A stretch of 64,000 nucleotides of DNA from Vibrio sp. HDW18 (GCF_011306175.1 NZ_CP049914.1:124001-188000); one strand, 5' to 3'. Positions 18,191 through 26,817 are shown, counted from the first letter of the stretch. Notes: generated from the letters alone by a model not told the origin. Made by a program: numbers and translations.

Positions 18191-18613
18191 ATGACTACTC
18201 TGTATCAAACTTCAGCCACCGCCTCTGCCGGACGTAACGGCGTTGTCAGCACCGATGACAAATTGCTTGAACTCAACCTCAGCTACCCCAAAGAGATGGG
18301 CGGAAGCGGTACGGCCACCAACCCAGAGCAATTATTTGCCGCCGGTTACGCGGCCTGTTTTTCTAACGCCGTTTTACACGTTGCACGAGAAAATAAAGTG
18401 AGCTTAAAACAAGCGCCAGTGACCGCAACCGTTGGGATCGGCCCTAACGGCCAAGGTGGCTTTGCGCTGACTGTGGAACTTGCCGTCCACATTGCTTTAG
18501 ACGACGAACAAGCCAAACACTTAGTCACCCTTGCCCATCAAGTGTGCCCTTACTCGAATGCGGTACGCGGCAATATTGATGTGCAATTGAGCGTCAATGG
18601 CCACGCCCTATAA
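18191..18613 (+). CDS. ohr: Organic hydroperoxide reductase Ohr
   Basis: This 140-residue OsmC/Ohr-family thiol peroxidase reduces organic hydroperoxides using a Cys pair. The two catalytic cysteines are C56 in AAGYAACFSNAV and C119 in VCPYSNAVRGN. The VCPYSNA motif separates Ohr from OsmC. Length is standard. TAAGGA precedes the ATG. It is divergent from ohrR, which is expected to repress it. A 7-bp tandem repeat overlaps the stop codon (listed separately). Confidence 0.96.
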   Translation: MTTLYQTSATASAGRNGVVSTDDKLLELNLSYPKEMGGSGTATNPEQLFAAGYAACFSNAVLHVARENKVSLKQAPVTATVGIGPNGQGGFALTVELAVHIALDDEQAKHLVTLAHQVCPYSNAVRGNIDVQLSVNGHAL

Positions 18614-18629
18614 CCTATAACCTATAACC
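18609..18629. repeat. Three tandem copies of a 7-bp unit at the end of ohr
   Basis: TATAACC is repeated three times without interruption. The first copy contains the ohr stop codon (TAA at 18611-18613). Confidence 0.85.
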
Positions 18630-18655
18630 CTAAGCCAAGCTATCGCTAGCCTAAA

Positions 18656-18687
18656 ATGGCGTAACTGTCATGGTTACGCCATATTTC
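18656..18687 (+). terminator. Terminator after ohr
   Basis: A 10-bp stem (ATGGCGTAAC and complement) with a 7-base loop, followed by ATTTCTG. The T-tract is short. Confidence 0.6.
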
Positions 18688-18818
18688 TGTCATCCGCGCG
18701 CCATAAAACCTCAACCAAAACGTCATGGAATAGCAACGCGTTTTTCATTTTTAGTCAGTACCTTAGCCACATCACAAGTCGGGCAGTAAAGCTCAATTCA
18801 AATAAATAGGGTATAAAA

Positions 18819-19781
18819 ATGAAAAAAACAGCAATTGCAGTAGCGATTCTTTCAGCAGTGGTATCGGGCTCTAGTTTGGCAGCGACGGTTTATGATGCAG
18901 ACGGCACCTCACTGAAAGTCGGTGGTCGTTTAGAGTTCCGTGGTGATTTCGGCAATGACATTGACGGCACTATGGCGAACAAAAGCCGCGTGCGTTTAAA
19001 TGTGGCCGGCGAAACCGATATTGGTGCTGGCATGAAAGGCTTTGGCTTCTGGGAAGCAGAGCAAGGTGTCGGTTCTTCAGCTGGTGCAACAGAAAAAGCA
19101 GATCAAGAAACCTCATTTAAACAGCGCTACATGTATGTGGGTATGAAAGGCGACTTTGGCAGCCTGTCATTTGGCCGCCAAGATACCGCAGGGGTCCAAA
19201 TCTCGAATATCTCCGATATCGGCACCTTTACCGGTGATCAAAAAGCTTTCATCAATGCGGGTAACGAGCAGATCAACAACACCATTGCTTATGGCTACAC
19301 GCTAGAGAGCTTAAAACTGCAAGCCAGCTACATTGCAGATGACGTGAAAGATGCTGATGGCTTTGCCCTGTCAGCGGTGTACTCAGCACCATTTGGTTTA
19401 GATCTGGGTTTAGGCTACGCGGCCAATGATCTCGGTGAGAACAAAGGTTCAGCGGATCAAATTATTGCTGGTCTCGGTTACACCATGGGCGATCTGTACT
19501 TCGGTACCACCTACACCATGGGTGATAAAAATGACACCACTGAATTTACTGGGATTGAAGCTGCAGCGCAGTACAAATTGACCAAACAGTTCCGTGTAAT
19601 TGCGGCTTACCAAAACCAAGAAACCGAAACCGCTAATGTCACTAAAGAAGAAGCGGATTTCTTTGAGCTGACTGGTCGTTACGATTTCTCGAAAAACTTC
19701 CGCTCTTATGCAGCTTACAAAATGGATAATCGTGACAATAAAGAAGACACCATTCGTCTGGGTCTACGCTACGATTTCTAA
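18819..19781 (+). CDS. General porin (OmpU/OmpT-type, Gram-negative porin family)
   Basis: This 320-residue outer membrane protein has a signal peptide cleaved after SSLAA (about residue 22), then VYDADGTSLKVGGRLEFRGDF, the usual first strand of Vibrio porins. Alternating hydrophobic strands follow, with GSLSFGRQDT in the barrel and a C-terminal Phe (RLGLRYDF) for BAM recognition. It is shorter than OmpU and OmpT of V. cholerae as I remember them, so I do not assign either name. A leader of about 130 bp precedes it and a strong terminator follows, so it is probably a single-gene unit. Confidence 0.88.
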   Translation: MKKTAIAVAILSAVVSGSSLAATVYDADGTSLKVGGRLEFRGDFGNDIDGTMANKSRVRLNVAGETDIGAGMKGFGFWEAEQGVGSSAGATEKADQETSFKQRYMYVGMKGDFGSLSFGRQDTAGVQISNISDIGTFTGDQKAFINAGNEQINNTIAYGYTLESLKLQASYIADDVKDADGFALSAVYSAPFGLDLGLGYAANDLGENKGSADQIIAGLGYTMGDLYFGTTYTMGDKNDTTEFTGIEAAAQYKLTKQFRVIAAYQNQETETANVTKEEADFFELTGRYDFSKNFRSYAAYKMDNRDNKEDTIRLGLRYDF

Positions 19782-19816
19782 GCCTAGCGCTTAACCAAAA
19801 TTTATTGTCCAAATTT

Positions 19817-19841
19817 GGCCAAGCGAATGCTTGGCCTTTTT
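19817..19841 (+). terminator. Terminator after the porin gene
   Basis: An 8-bp perfect stem (GGCCAAGC and complement) with a GAAT loop and five T residues, 35 bp past the stop. Confidence 0.9.
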
Positions 19842-19935
19842 GCTTTGTAAGCCGCTTTGCACAATCCATCGCTTACTGCAGCCCATCGCTTGCGACTAGT
19901 CAGTGCAGCCATAAAAATGCCGGCCGCATATACAA

Positions 19936-19964
19936 CAGCGCCCCGCGATTGGTGCGGGGCGCTG
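19936..19964 (-). terminator. Hairpin downstream of the 44-residue basic protein gene
   Basis: An 11-bp GC-rich stem (CAGCGCCCCGC and complement) with a 7-base loop. In the minus direction it is followed by TTGTAT, a weak T-tract. It lies 21 bp after the small gene's stop. Confidence 0.6.
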
Positions 19965-19985
19965 AATGATTAGCTGGATACCGAA

Positions 19986-20120
19986 TTAACGGCTGAGTTT
20001 GCGGCGGATACGTTGCAGCAAAGAGCGTTTTTTCGCTTTAGGTTTCACAAACTGATCTTGATCCATCGTTTGCTTAACCATCATTTGACCTAAGTAAGCC
20101 AAACCGAATTCATTGTTCAT
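19986..20120 (-). CDS. Small basic protein, 44 residues, unknown function
   Basis: I translated this by hand. It reads MNNEFGLAYLGQMMVKQ at the N-terminus and ends with the very basic stretch KPKAKKRSLLQRIRRKLSR. A strong ribosome binding site (AAGAGGC) lies six bases before the ATG, and a GC-rich hairpin follows the stop, both signs of a real gene. The N-terminal third is mildly hydrophobic and the C-terminal third is a likely amphipathic cationic helix. I do not recognise the family. It could bind nucleic acid or membranes; that is speculation. Confidence 0.65.
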   Translation of the reverse strand: MNNEFGLAYLGQMMVKQTMDQDQFVKPKAKKRSLLQRIRRKLSR

Positions 20121-20235
20121 CGTTATGCCTCTTGTTGGTTGAGTGACATTTTTCGATCAATATAACAGCGAAAAATAGAAAAACAAGAGCCATATCACAC
20201 TATTTTGTAGTTTTATTACAATTTTTTAATCCAAG

Positions 20236-20586
20236 CTAGTGCCGCTTGGGTTGCTGGTAGGTTTTACCAGCGGCTTGGTAAACTTGCTTAGCTTTGATAT
20301 CAAATCCGCTCTCAAAGAACCAAGCGACAAATTTCACCACATCATCCCCTTCATTCATAATGTGCTCGACGTACTCTTGCTCAACACCTTGCTCATCAAT
20401 TTCAGTGGTGACATGGTAAATGCGTTGTTCACCCTCCACTTCCGCGACAGCAAACTGGCCAGACAATGACTGCGCCACTTCAGCAATGGTCTGATCTTCA
20501 TTATTTTTTAGCAGCTCTAGAGCCTGTGGCAAACTCGCTTGCTGACATAAAAGTTTGACTAAGGCTTCGAATTGACTGTGTTGCAT
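20236..20586 (-). CDS. Hypothetical cytoplasmic protein, 116 residues
   Basis: The protein begins MQHSQFEALVKLLCQQASLPQALELL, an acidic helical region, then a mixed region QRIYHVTTEIDEQGVEQEYVEHI and a final FFESGFDIKAKQVYQAAGKT. It has no signal peptide, membrane segment or catalytic motif I recognise. The reading frame is intact, its composition is ordinary, and the opposite-strand frame is less protein-like. It lies between the small basic protein gene and shyA, all on the minus strand, each probably a separate unit. Probably a Vibrio-conserved protein of unknown role. Confidence 0.6.
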   Translation of the reverse strand: MQHSQFEALVKLLCQQASLPQALELLKNNEDQTIAEVAQSLSGQFAVAEVEGEQRIYHVTTEIDEQGVEQEYVEHIMNEGDDVVKFVAWFFESGFDIKAKQVYQAAGKTYQQPKRH

Positions 20587-20687
20587 GTGTTTCCCCGTAG
20601 AAATGTGCTGACTGATGATAATCGGCCGCGATTATACACCCAAACCACTGAGCGTTGCAGGTCAACGCACTCGATTATCCCACTGCT

Positions 20688-20715
20688 CTACCCTTCCTAC
20701 TTGAAACTGCAGCGG
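20688..20715. repeat. ERIC fragment (about 28 bp, one terminus)
   Basis: CTACCCTTCCTACTTGAAAC and the following CTGCAGCGG match one end of the full ERIC copies at 22905 and 30512 with about three mismatches. The remainder of the element is missing, so it is a decayed remnant. Confidence 0.65.
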
Positions 20716-20770
20716 ATCGATATTTTGAAAATTCGGATAGGTATTTTAAAAATAAAGTGGCAGTAGATAA

Positions 20771-20808
20771 CAAAAAAATAACCAAGCCCCAGCTAGCGGC
20801 TTGGTTAT
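20771..20808 (-). terminator. Terminator after shyA
   Basis: An 11-bp stem (ATAACCAAGCC and complement) with a 9-base loop. In the shyA direction it runs into seven T residues. Confidence 0.85.
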
Positions 20809-20850
20809 AGCGTAGGGTGATACAACCTAGCTATAGTGCAGGTCGTTTAG

Positions 20851-22143
20851 CTAACGCGCCGCAAGCAGGCTATCTTGATTGGCGAGCAGTTGATCCAGTT
20901 CTCTACGTTTGGCAATAAACTGCGCCATCTCTTTCTTCGGAACTGAACTGGCCATGGGGACATTGGCTTTCATCGCATTAACTGGGCGACCGCGTACAAT
21001 TAACTCATAATGCAGATGGGGCCCAGTGACTCGTCCAGTATTACCTGACAAACCGATCCGCTGACCACGTGAAACTTTCTGGCCTTTCTTGACCAAAATT
21101 TTGCTCAAGTGTAAATAGCGGGTCATATAAGTGCCGCCATGCTGTACCACCACATAGTTACCCGCATAAGGATGGTTGCGTGTCATAACGACCACACCGT
21201 CACCAGAAGAGTATACATTGGTACCAATCGGCATCGCAAAATCGGTACCGTTGTGCGGAGCAACCCGCTTGGTTACCGGATGGCGGCGCTTAGGATCAAA
21301 GTTTGAAGAAATTCGCCATTTACTATCAACAGGGTAACGCTGAAAAGCGCGCTGTAAACTGTCACCATTTTTATCGTAATATTGACCATCTTGATGCAAA
21401 TACGCCGTGATTTCGTTGCCTCGGTTAAAAATCTTAATCGCTTGGATCTCAGAATTACCGGTCAGTTTGTCACCCACCATCTGGCGAGACAATACCACTT
21501 CAAAACGATCGCCACGGCGCAGATCACGTCCGAGATTGATCTTGTCTTTCAGTAGGGTCACAATCTGCTCGACATCTGCTACGCCTAATCCAGCACGATT
21601 GGCAGACAGCGAAAAACTACCATTCACTTCACCGATCAACGGCTCTACTTTCCAAGTGCCTGGAATTTTACGATCTTCAAATTCGTAGCTACCGTCAGCT
21701 AAACGGGTGTACACCGCGCGATCAACCAGACTAAATTCCAACTCCATTTTGGATAAGGTATTGCCACTGCCTTTCCAAAAACGCAGCACGTTACCCGGTC
21801 TTATCGTATCCAGAGCAAGATAGTCGAGATCAGTCTCCATAATTTTCATCAACTCGGAATATGCAAAGCCAAGCTGACTAAAAATCATACTTAAATTATC
21901 ACCGGGTTTGACTGCGTATTCATAATCCGGATGAGCAATCTTAACCACTACAGTAACAGGCTCGGTAACGGGAAACGCAACGCTGGGCGATTCAGGGAGT
22001 GACAAAGCAATCGTCTGCTGACGCGTGGGACTATTGAGCGAAGAGGATAACGCAGCCACAGCCAAAAGCGGCAAACCTAGCAATGTCGCTTTCTTGCCCA
22101 TGGAAAGCTCAGAAAGCCGCAAAACAATAGATTTATGTATCAC
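20851..22143 (-). CDS. shyA: ShyA-type LysM/M23 peptidoglycan endopeptidase
   Basis: This 430-residue periplasmic D,D-endopeptidase cleaves peptide cross-links so that new strands can be inserted. It has an N-terminal hydrophobic export segment (about residues 20-35), a LysM domain (YAVKPGDNLSMIFSQLG), an OapA/Csd3-type regulatory domain and a C-terminal M23 (LytM) domain. Metal and catalytic residues are H297 and D301 (APHNGTDFAMP) and H376 and H378 (GPHLHYEL). I chose the GTG at 22143, preceded by CAGGT, because it gives exactly this numbering, which agrees with the published V. cholerae ShyA active site (H376) as I recall it. ATG at 22101 is an alternative. The neighbouring CBM48 and SulP genes also match the V. 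cholerae context. Confidence 0.88.
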   Translation of the reverse strand: MIHKSIVLRLSELSMGKKATLLGLPLLAVAALSSSLNSPTRQQTIALSLPESPSVAFPVTEPVTVVVKIAHPDYEYAVKPGDNLSMIFSQLGFAYSELMKIMETDLDYLALDTIRPGNVLRFWKGSGNTLSKMELEFSLVDRAVYTRLADGSYEFEDRKIPGTWKVEPLIGEVNGSFSLSANRAGLGVADVEQIVTLLKDKINLGRDLRRGDRFEVVLSRQMVGDKLTGNSEIQAIKIFNRGNEITAYLHQDGQYYDKNGDSLQRAFQRYPVDSKWRISSNFDPKRRHPVTKRVAPHNGTDFAMPIGTNVYSSGDGVVVMTRNHPYAGNYVVVQHGGTYMTRYLHLSKILVKKGQKVSRGQRIGLSGNTGRVTGPHLHYELIVRGRPVNAMKANVPMASSVPKKEMAQFIAKRRELDQLLANQDSLLAAR

Positions 22144-22232
22144 TAATGTACCTGTGGAAAAAAACAAAATTCCGCTAAGGGTAAGGGTTTCAGGTCAATT
22201 TGTCACCTGTGCTTTGGTCAATTAGGCGTAAA

Positions 22233-22252
22233 AAAGGCACGCTTGTGCCTTT
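22233..22252 (-). terminator. Terminator between the CBM48 gene and shyA
   Basis: An 8-bp stem (AAAGGCAC and complement) with a GCTT loop. In the minus direction a run of T residues follows. It ends the CBM48 gene transcript. Confidence 0.8.
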
Positions 22253-22370
22253 CAAAAAGACCATATTTTGTGTGGTGGCAATAAGTTAGTTATTGGTGAA
22301 TTTTTTCGGTTCCAGCTAGAAATACTTTCATTCACCGTAACCACTAATAACCGATTTAATGCGCATTAGA

Positions 22371-22670
22371 CTAAGCGTAAGTCGTAAACACGCCGTTTTC
22401 TTGCCCAAAACCATTAGCCACATAGTTTTCAACTTCAGGATCGTTGATCCACTGCTGATTATCGAGCAGATAGCGAAACTCAAATTGGCTATTTTTCGGT
22501 AAGCGCGCTTTAAATTTAAAGGTGCTCGATTTGACGGCTTTCTTCATCGGTACTGGTTGCCAATCTAAAAAATCGGCTACGATTGCCACTTCACAGATAG
22601 CCTGTGGTGCAGCATATTCAAACGTGACTTCCACTTCGTCCTTAGTTTTTAAAAACTTCTTGTTAATCAT
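22371..22670 (-). CDS. CBM48 (isoamylase N-terminal, AMPK-like) glycogen-recognition protein
   Basis: This is a 99-residue stand-alone carbohydrate-binding domain. It shows DEVEVTFEYAAPQAICEVAIVADFLDWQPVPMKK and FRYLLDNQQWINDPEVENY, the pattern of CBM48/AMPK glycogen-binding domains (FxW then DP near the end). No catalytic domain is attached. ATG at 22670 has GGAGGGAG upstream, an unusually strong site; the longer reading starting at 22739 is unlikely. It lies beside shyA as in V. cholerae. A role in glycogen or polysaccharide sensing is inferred only from the fold. Confidence 0.8.
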   Translation of the reverse strand: MINKKFLKTKDEVEVTFEYAAPQAICEVAIVADFLDWQPVPMKKAVKSSTFKFKARLPKNSQFEFRYLLDNQQWINDPEVENYVANGFGQENGVFTTYA

Positions 22671-23135
22671 CTCAAACTCCCTCCATGAACAAAAAACCAC
22701 CCACTGAAGCATAATAGGTAATTTATTCTCCATACTCAACTGTCCTCTTATGCCAAGTGGTCAGCTCAGCCTTACTCAGTCGCAGTTATTTTTCCGCATG
22801 AAATTCTAATTATTGAGGATGCTACGGCTTAATCCAGTGCTCATATGGTGAGCAGCTCAATTTAATTGAATGAAATCCAACATTAAATTATCACTTGCTC
22901 CATCTATACCCTTCCTACTTTAAGCTGCAGCGGTGTTGACGACGTTCGTTCACCCCAATCACATAGTTTGTCTATGCTCATGGGGACTCACTCACTTGCC
23001 GCCTATCTGCAACTCGAAGTTGTTTGGGTATATATTTGCGTTTTAACTCTGCAAAAATAGCCCCTTTACAGCCTATAGAATGAGCGTAAAATCCTCGCCG
23101 TTTTCATTTCCCTATTTTTATTAAGGTAATCAAAT
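22671..23135. other. Intergenic region containing an ERIC element
   Basis: No gene is present in this 465-bp stretch between divergent genes. It contains the 128-bp ERIC copy (listed separately), and the last 100 bp should hold the SulP gene promoter. Confidence 0.7.
22905..23032 (-). repeat. ERIC element, full length (128 bp), copy A
   Basis: It begins and ends with the ERIC termini TATACCC and GGGTATA and contains the conserved core around GTGAGTCCCCATGAGCAT (read in reverse). It is the inverse complement of the copy at 30512-30639, with five differences over 128 bases by my count. ERIC elements are non-coding imperfect palindromes known in enterobacteria and Vibrio. Confidence 0.92.
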
Positions 23136-24815
23136 ATGTTTGCCATCTATGAATCCTATCAAGCCGGCCAATTACAACCCAAGCGGTGGCTCAACAATAT
23201 TATTGCAGGATTAATAGTCGGGGTAGTGGCACTCCCATTAGCCATGGCATTTGCGATCGCTTCAGGGGTAAAACCAGAGCAAGGTATTTATACTGCGATT
23301 ATCGCTGGGATTATTGTTTCGCTGTTCGGTGGCTCACGGGTACAAATCGCCGGCCCCACTGGTGCGTTTATTGTCATTCTGGCCGCCATTGTCGCTGAGC
23401 ATGGCGTGAGCGGATTACAAATTGCCACCATTATGGCCGGAATTATTTTAATCATTTTGGGATTAGCACGGTTAGGCAGCATCATTCGTTATATTCCAGC
23501 CCCAGTGATTGTCGGCTTCACTTCTGGTATTGGAGTGATTATTTGGGTTGGCCAATGGCGAGATTTCTTTGGACTTCCACAAATTGAGGGTGAGCACTTT
23601 CATCAAAAGCTGCTGGCAATCTTGCACGCCTTACCCCAGTTTCATCTCACCACCACATTATTAGCGCTATTATCGCTGGCACTGGTGATTTTTGGTCCTA
23701 AGATCCCCAAGCTGGCTAAAGTACCAGGCCCACTGCTGGCTTTAATCGTAGTGACATTACTGCAATATATTATCGGGTTTGAGGGAGTGCGTACCATTGG
23801 CTCGGCTTTTGGTGGCATTCCACAAGGTTTACCACAATTTGCGCTCCCCGATCTCAGCCTGAGCCAAATGATCCCCTTGATTGGCCCCGCCTTTGCGATT
23901 GCGATGCTTGGAGCGATTGAATCGTTACTCTCTGCGGTGGTCGCCGATGGTATGGCCGGCACCAAACACAATTCAAACCAAGAGCTAGTTGGCCAAGGCA
24001 TTGCCAATATTGTCGCACCCTTATTCGGCGGTATTGCGGCTACCGGCGCGATTGCGCGGACCGCAACCAATATCCGTAACGGTGGAACCAGCCCAATCGC
24101 AGGGATAATGCATGCGCTGACCTTAGTCATCATCCTGTTGGTGTTAGCACCTTTAGCGGTCAATATTCCACTGGCCACCTTAAGTGCCATTTTATTTGTC
24201 GTGGCTTGGAATATGAGTGAAGCTCACCATTTTGTGCAACTGGCGAAACGAGCTCCGCGGGCCGATGTGGCGATTTTGCTGTTAACTTTCGGTTTAACTG
24301 TGTTTGCTGATTTGGTGGTGGCGGTCAATATTGGGGTGATCATCGCCATGCTGCATTTTGTCAAACGCATGGCAGCCAGCGTTGAAGTTAAAGCCAGCAG
24401 CTCACAAGAGATGAGTTACGAACTGGCCGAGCAAGGTAAAACCACCCTGCCGCGTGAATTAGCCGTTTACGCGTTAGAAGGACCATTTTTCTTTGCCGCT
24501 GCCGAAACATTTGAGCGGGTGATGAGCAGTATCCAAGAGACGCCGCACATTCTGATCTTGCGTTTGAAATGGGTACCCTTTATGGATATTACTGGTATTC
24601 AAATGCTCGAAGAGATCATCCAAAGCTTCCATAAGCGCGGAATTAAGGTACTGATTTCAGGAGCGAATCACCGCGTAGCGCATAAGTTAACCAAAGCGGG
24701 GATCATCACGTTAATCGGTGAACACAATGTCTACCCAGAATTTGCCCGTGCACTGAGCGCGGCACTCAGCGAAATTGATACCCAAGCGGCAGCTACCCAG
24801 CAAACTGTCAATTAA
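23136..24815 (+). CDS. SulP-family anion transporter with STAS domain
   Basis: This 559-residue protein has about 10-12 hydrophobic segments and ends in a STAS domain (about residues 440-545). The SulP signature lies in the first helices (AGLIVGVVALPLAMAFAIASG and QIAGPTGAFIVIL). The STAS region shows LRLKWVPFMDITGIQMLEEI, with the phospho-acceptor-like loop. The family carries sulfate, bicarbonate or dicarboxylates; the substrate is not defined by sequence. It starts about 100 bp after ERIC copy A and is followed by its own terminator. The V. cholerae orthologue sits between the CBM48 and YjiH-like genes, as here. Confidence 0.9.
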   Translation: MFAIYESYQAGQLQPKRWLNNIIAGLIVGVVALPLAMAFAIASGVKPEQGIYTAIIAGIIVSLFGGSRVQIAGPTGAFIVILAAIVAEHGVSGLQIATIMAGIILIILGLARLGSIIRYIPAPVIVGFTSGIGVIIWVGQWRDFFGLPQIEGEHFHQKLLAILHALPQFHLTTTLLALLSLALVIFGPKIPKLAKVPGPLLALIVVTLLQYIIGFEGVRTIGSAFGGIPQGLPQFALPDLSLSQMIPLIGPAFAIAMLGAIESLLSAVVADGMAGTKHNSNQELVGQGIANIVAPLFGGIAATGAIARTATNIRNGGTSPIAGIMHALTLVIILLVLAPLAVNIPLATLSAILFVVAWNMSEAHHFVQLAKRAPRADVAILLLTFGLTVFADLVVAVNIGVIIAMLHFVKRMAASVEVKASSSQEMSYELAEQGKTTLPRELAVYALEGPFFFAAAETFERVMSSIQETPHILILRLKWVPFMDITGIQMLEEIIQSFHKRGIKVLISGANHRVAHKLTKAGIITLIGEHNVYPEFARALSAALSEIDTQAAATQQTVN

Positions 24816-25206
24816 GCCCGCTTGATTCAAGCTAAGTTGATCACTGCCCGTTGATAACCGATCGGCAGCGAACCAAAGATCACCAAGCCCTCTAAACTCG
24901 GAGGGCTTTTTAATTGTGAGGATTGGAAAAACCATCGTAATGCCAGTGATGATCTTCACCAGTCAGTAACACCTTCACCATCAAGATTAACCATTAATAG
25001 ACAAAACTCTGTTCAGGATAAAAACATCAGCCATTTAATTTGAATGCATACCCAAAATAAATGAATAGTATTGCGAAGGTAGTCGAAAATAGATATTCTT
25101 GCCGCCACTGATTAAATACGGAAATTCAGTGAATGTTTATGCCAGGGTGTGGCAACTTTCAACAGCACAGTGCGTCGTGATGACGCAGCATTGATAGAGA
25201 CAACAC
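24816..25206. other. Intergenic region between SulP and YjiH genes
   Basis: It contains the SulP terminator at its left end. The remaining 300 bp is AT-rich with no coding potential that I can support, and presumably holds the promoter of the YjiH-like gene. Confidence 0.6.
24886..24912 (+). terminator. Terminator after the SulP gene
   Basis: A 7-bp stem (AGCCCTC and GAGGGCT, ending at T24907) with an 8-base loop, followed by TTTTTAA. Confidence 0.75.
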
Positions 25207-26583
25207 ATGCAAGATAATGCGCAAACCTTAAAGCCACCAGTTAATCCAAATTCTGGCCATCTGTGGGTATTCCTGATCCCTTCGCTGATCGGGCTTTTTT
25301 TGTTTATGGCCCCCATTCGTTATGATGGTTCGTTAACCATTCCGGTTGCGGTATTAGCGAAGTCGATTCAAGCGCTATTAGGTGATTCTTTGGTGACCAT
25401 CGTCACCACTATCATTGCCTTTATGGCGATCGCTTCGGTGCTCAGTAAGTTGTTTCAACCACGCTGGATTATGCAACGCCCATTCTTAAACAGTTTGTTT
25501 AACCCATCTTGGCTTTGGTTGGCGGTGCGGGTGATCGGTGGCGCAGCGGTGATCATGACCTTCTTTCAAATCGGTCCACAAGCGATTTGGGAAGAAAATA
25601 CTGGCGGTTTAGTGCTAGAAGGTTTGCTGCCAACTCTATTTTCGGTGTTTATTTTTGCAGGGCTACTGCTGCCTTTACTGCTCAACTTCGGCTTATTGGA
25701 ACTACTCGGTAGCCTACTGAGCAAAGTGATGCGTCCTATCTTTAACCTCCCAGGTCGTAGCGCGATTGACTGTATGGCTTCTTGGCTGGGTGACGGTAGT
25801 GTCGGGATTCTACTCACCAGCAAACAGTATGAGGGTAAGTTTTATACCCAGCGTGAAGCTGCCGTCGTCGGCACAACTTTTTCGGCGGTTTCCATCACAT
25901 TCAGTTTAGTGGTGATTGCACAAGTTGAACTGGAGCATCTGTTTTTACCCTTTTATGGTGCGGTGTGTTTAGCTGGCTTTGTCGCGGCAATCGTGATCCC
26001 TCGCCTCCCGCCTTTAGCATGGAAAAAAGATGTTTATATCGATGGCACTCAGCCACATCCCGATGCGGGCGCCATCCCTACTGGCCATAGCGCGTTTTCT
26101 TGGGGCTTAGAGCTGGCACTGGCCAAAGCGGGCAAAGTCCGTTCGGTAAAATCGGTGCTGGCCGAAGGCGTGCGTAACGCGGTGGATATGGTGTTTGGCG
26201 TATTACCTGTCGTGATGGGGCTTGGTACGATTGCACTGGTGATTGCGGAATACACTTCGCTATTTGCAATTCTTGGTCAACCGTTTATCCCATTTTTAGA
26301 GCTGCTCGGCATCCCAGAAGCCGCCGCCGCGTCAAAAACCATTGTGGTTGGTTTCGCCGATATGTTTATCCCTGCGATTTTAGCCGCCTCAATTGATAAT
26401 GAGATGACCCGTTTTGTGATTGCGGCAATGTCGGTCACTCAGCTTATCTACATGTCGGAAGTGGGTGCATTGCTGCTTGGCAGCCGTATTCCAGTCAATA
26501 TTTTCGAACTGTTTGTGATTTTCATTTTGCGTACCTTGATCACTTTACCTGTGATTGCCGCCGTTGCTCATCTGCTGTTCTAG
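25207..26583 (+). CDS. YjiH-family membrane protein (nucleoside-recognition/Gate domain)
   Basis: This 458-residue integral membrane protein has about ten hydrophobic segments. The IPSLIGLFLFMAPI start, the central FNLPGRSAIDCMASWLGDGSVGILLTSKQYEGKFYTQREA block and the ending VTQLIYMSEVGALLLGSRIP fit the YjiH family with a Gate (nucleoside-recognition) domain. Substrate and direction of transport are unknown. It is convergent with pstB, with terminators on both strands and a separate inverted repeat between them. It is probably monocistronic. Confidence 0.83.
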   Translation: MQDNAQTLKPPVNPNSGHLWVFLIPSLIGLFLFMAPIRYDGSLTIPVAVLAKSIQALLGDSLVTIVTTIIAFMAIASVLSKLFQPRWIMQRPFLNSLFNPSWLWLAVRVIGGAAVIMTFFQIGPQAIWEENTGGLVLEGLLPTLFSVFIFAGLLLPLLLNFGLLELLGSLLSKVMRPIFNLPGRSAIDCMASWLGDGSVGILLTSKQYEGKFYTQREAAVVGTTFSAVSITFSLVVIAQVELEHLFLPFYGAVCLAGFVAAIVIPRLPPLAWKKDVYIDGTQPHPDAGAIPTGHSAFSWGLELALAKAGKVRSVKSVLAEGVRNAVDMVFGVLPVVMGLGTIALVIAEYTSLFAILGQPFIPFLELLGIPEAAAASKTIVVGFADMFIPAILAASIDNEMTRFVIAAMSVTQLIYMSEVGALLLGSRIPVNIFELFVIFILRTLITLPVIAAVAHLLF

Positions 26584-26605
26584 TCGCTAGATCACTCTTT
26601 AATCC

Positions 26606-26630
26606 GCGCCATTACGATGGCGCTTTTTTT
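26606..26630 (+). terminator. Terminator after the YjiH-like gene
   Basis: A 7-bp stem (GCGCCAT and complement) with a TACG loop and seven T residues, 22 bp after the stop. Confidence 0.9.
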
Positions 26631-26667
26631 ATGCCAAGATTGAGAGGTTCGCTCACTTAACCGGCCA

Positions 26668-26732
26668 ATAAACCAAGCTCGCGAGGTTTTATTAGCGGTC
26701 AGCTCAAATGGCTCATAGCGAGCTTGGTTTAT
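26668..26732. repeat. Perfect 15-bp inverted repeat between yjiH and pstB
   Basis: ATAAACCAAGCTCGC at 26668-26682 pairs exactly with 26718-26732 around a 35-base centre. It has no T-run and is separate from the two terminators that flank it. Confidence 0.8.
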
Positions 26733-26753
26733 GGTTGCATAAAATGCGGCCAT

Positions 26754-26776
26754 AAAAAAGCCCCTCATTGAGGGGC
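26754..26776 (-). terminator. Terminator of the pst operon
   Basis: GCCCCT and AGGGGC arms with a CATTG centre; six T residues follow in the pst direction. It lies 41 bp beyond the pstB stop. Confidence 0.88.
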
Positions 26777-26817
26777 AAAATTTACCATCGCTTATAGTTA
26801 TAATTCACCAGTATTGA

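Noticed and set aside
23642..24190. 182-codon frame antisense to the SulP gene
   Set aside because: The SulP frame has full family motifs; the antisense frame has none and no ribosome binding site.
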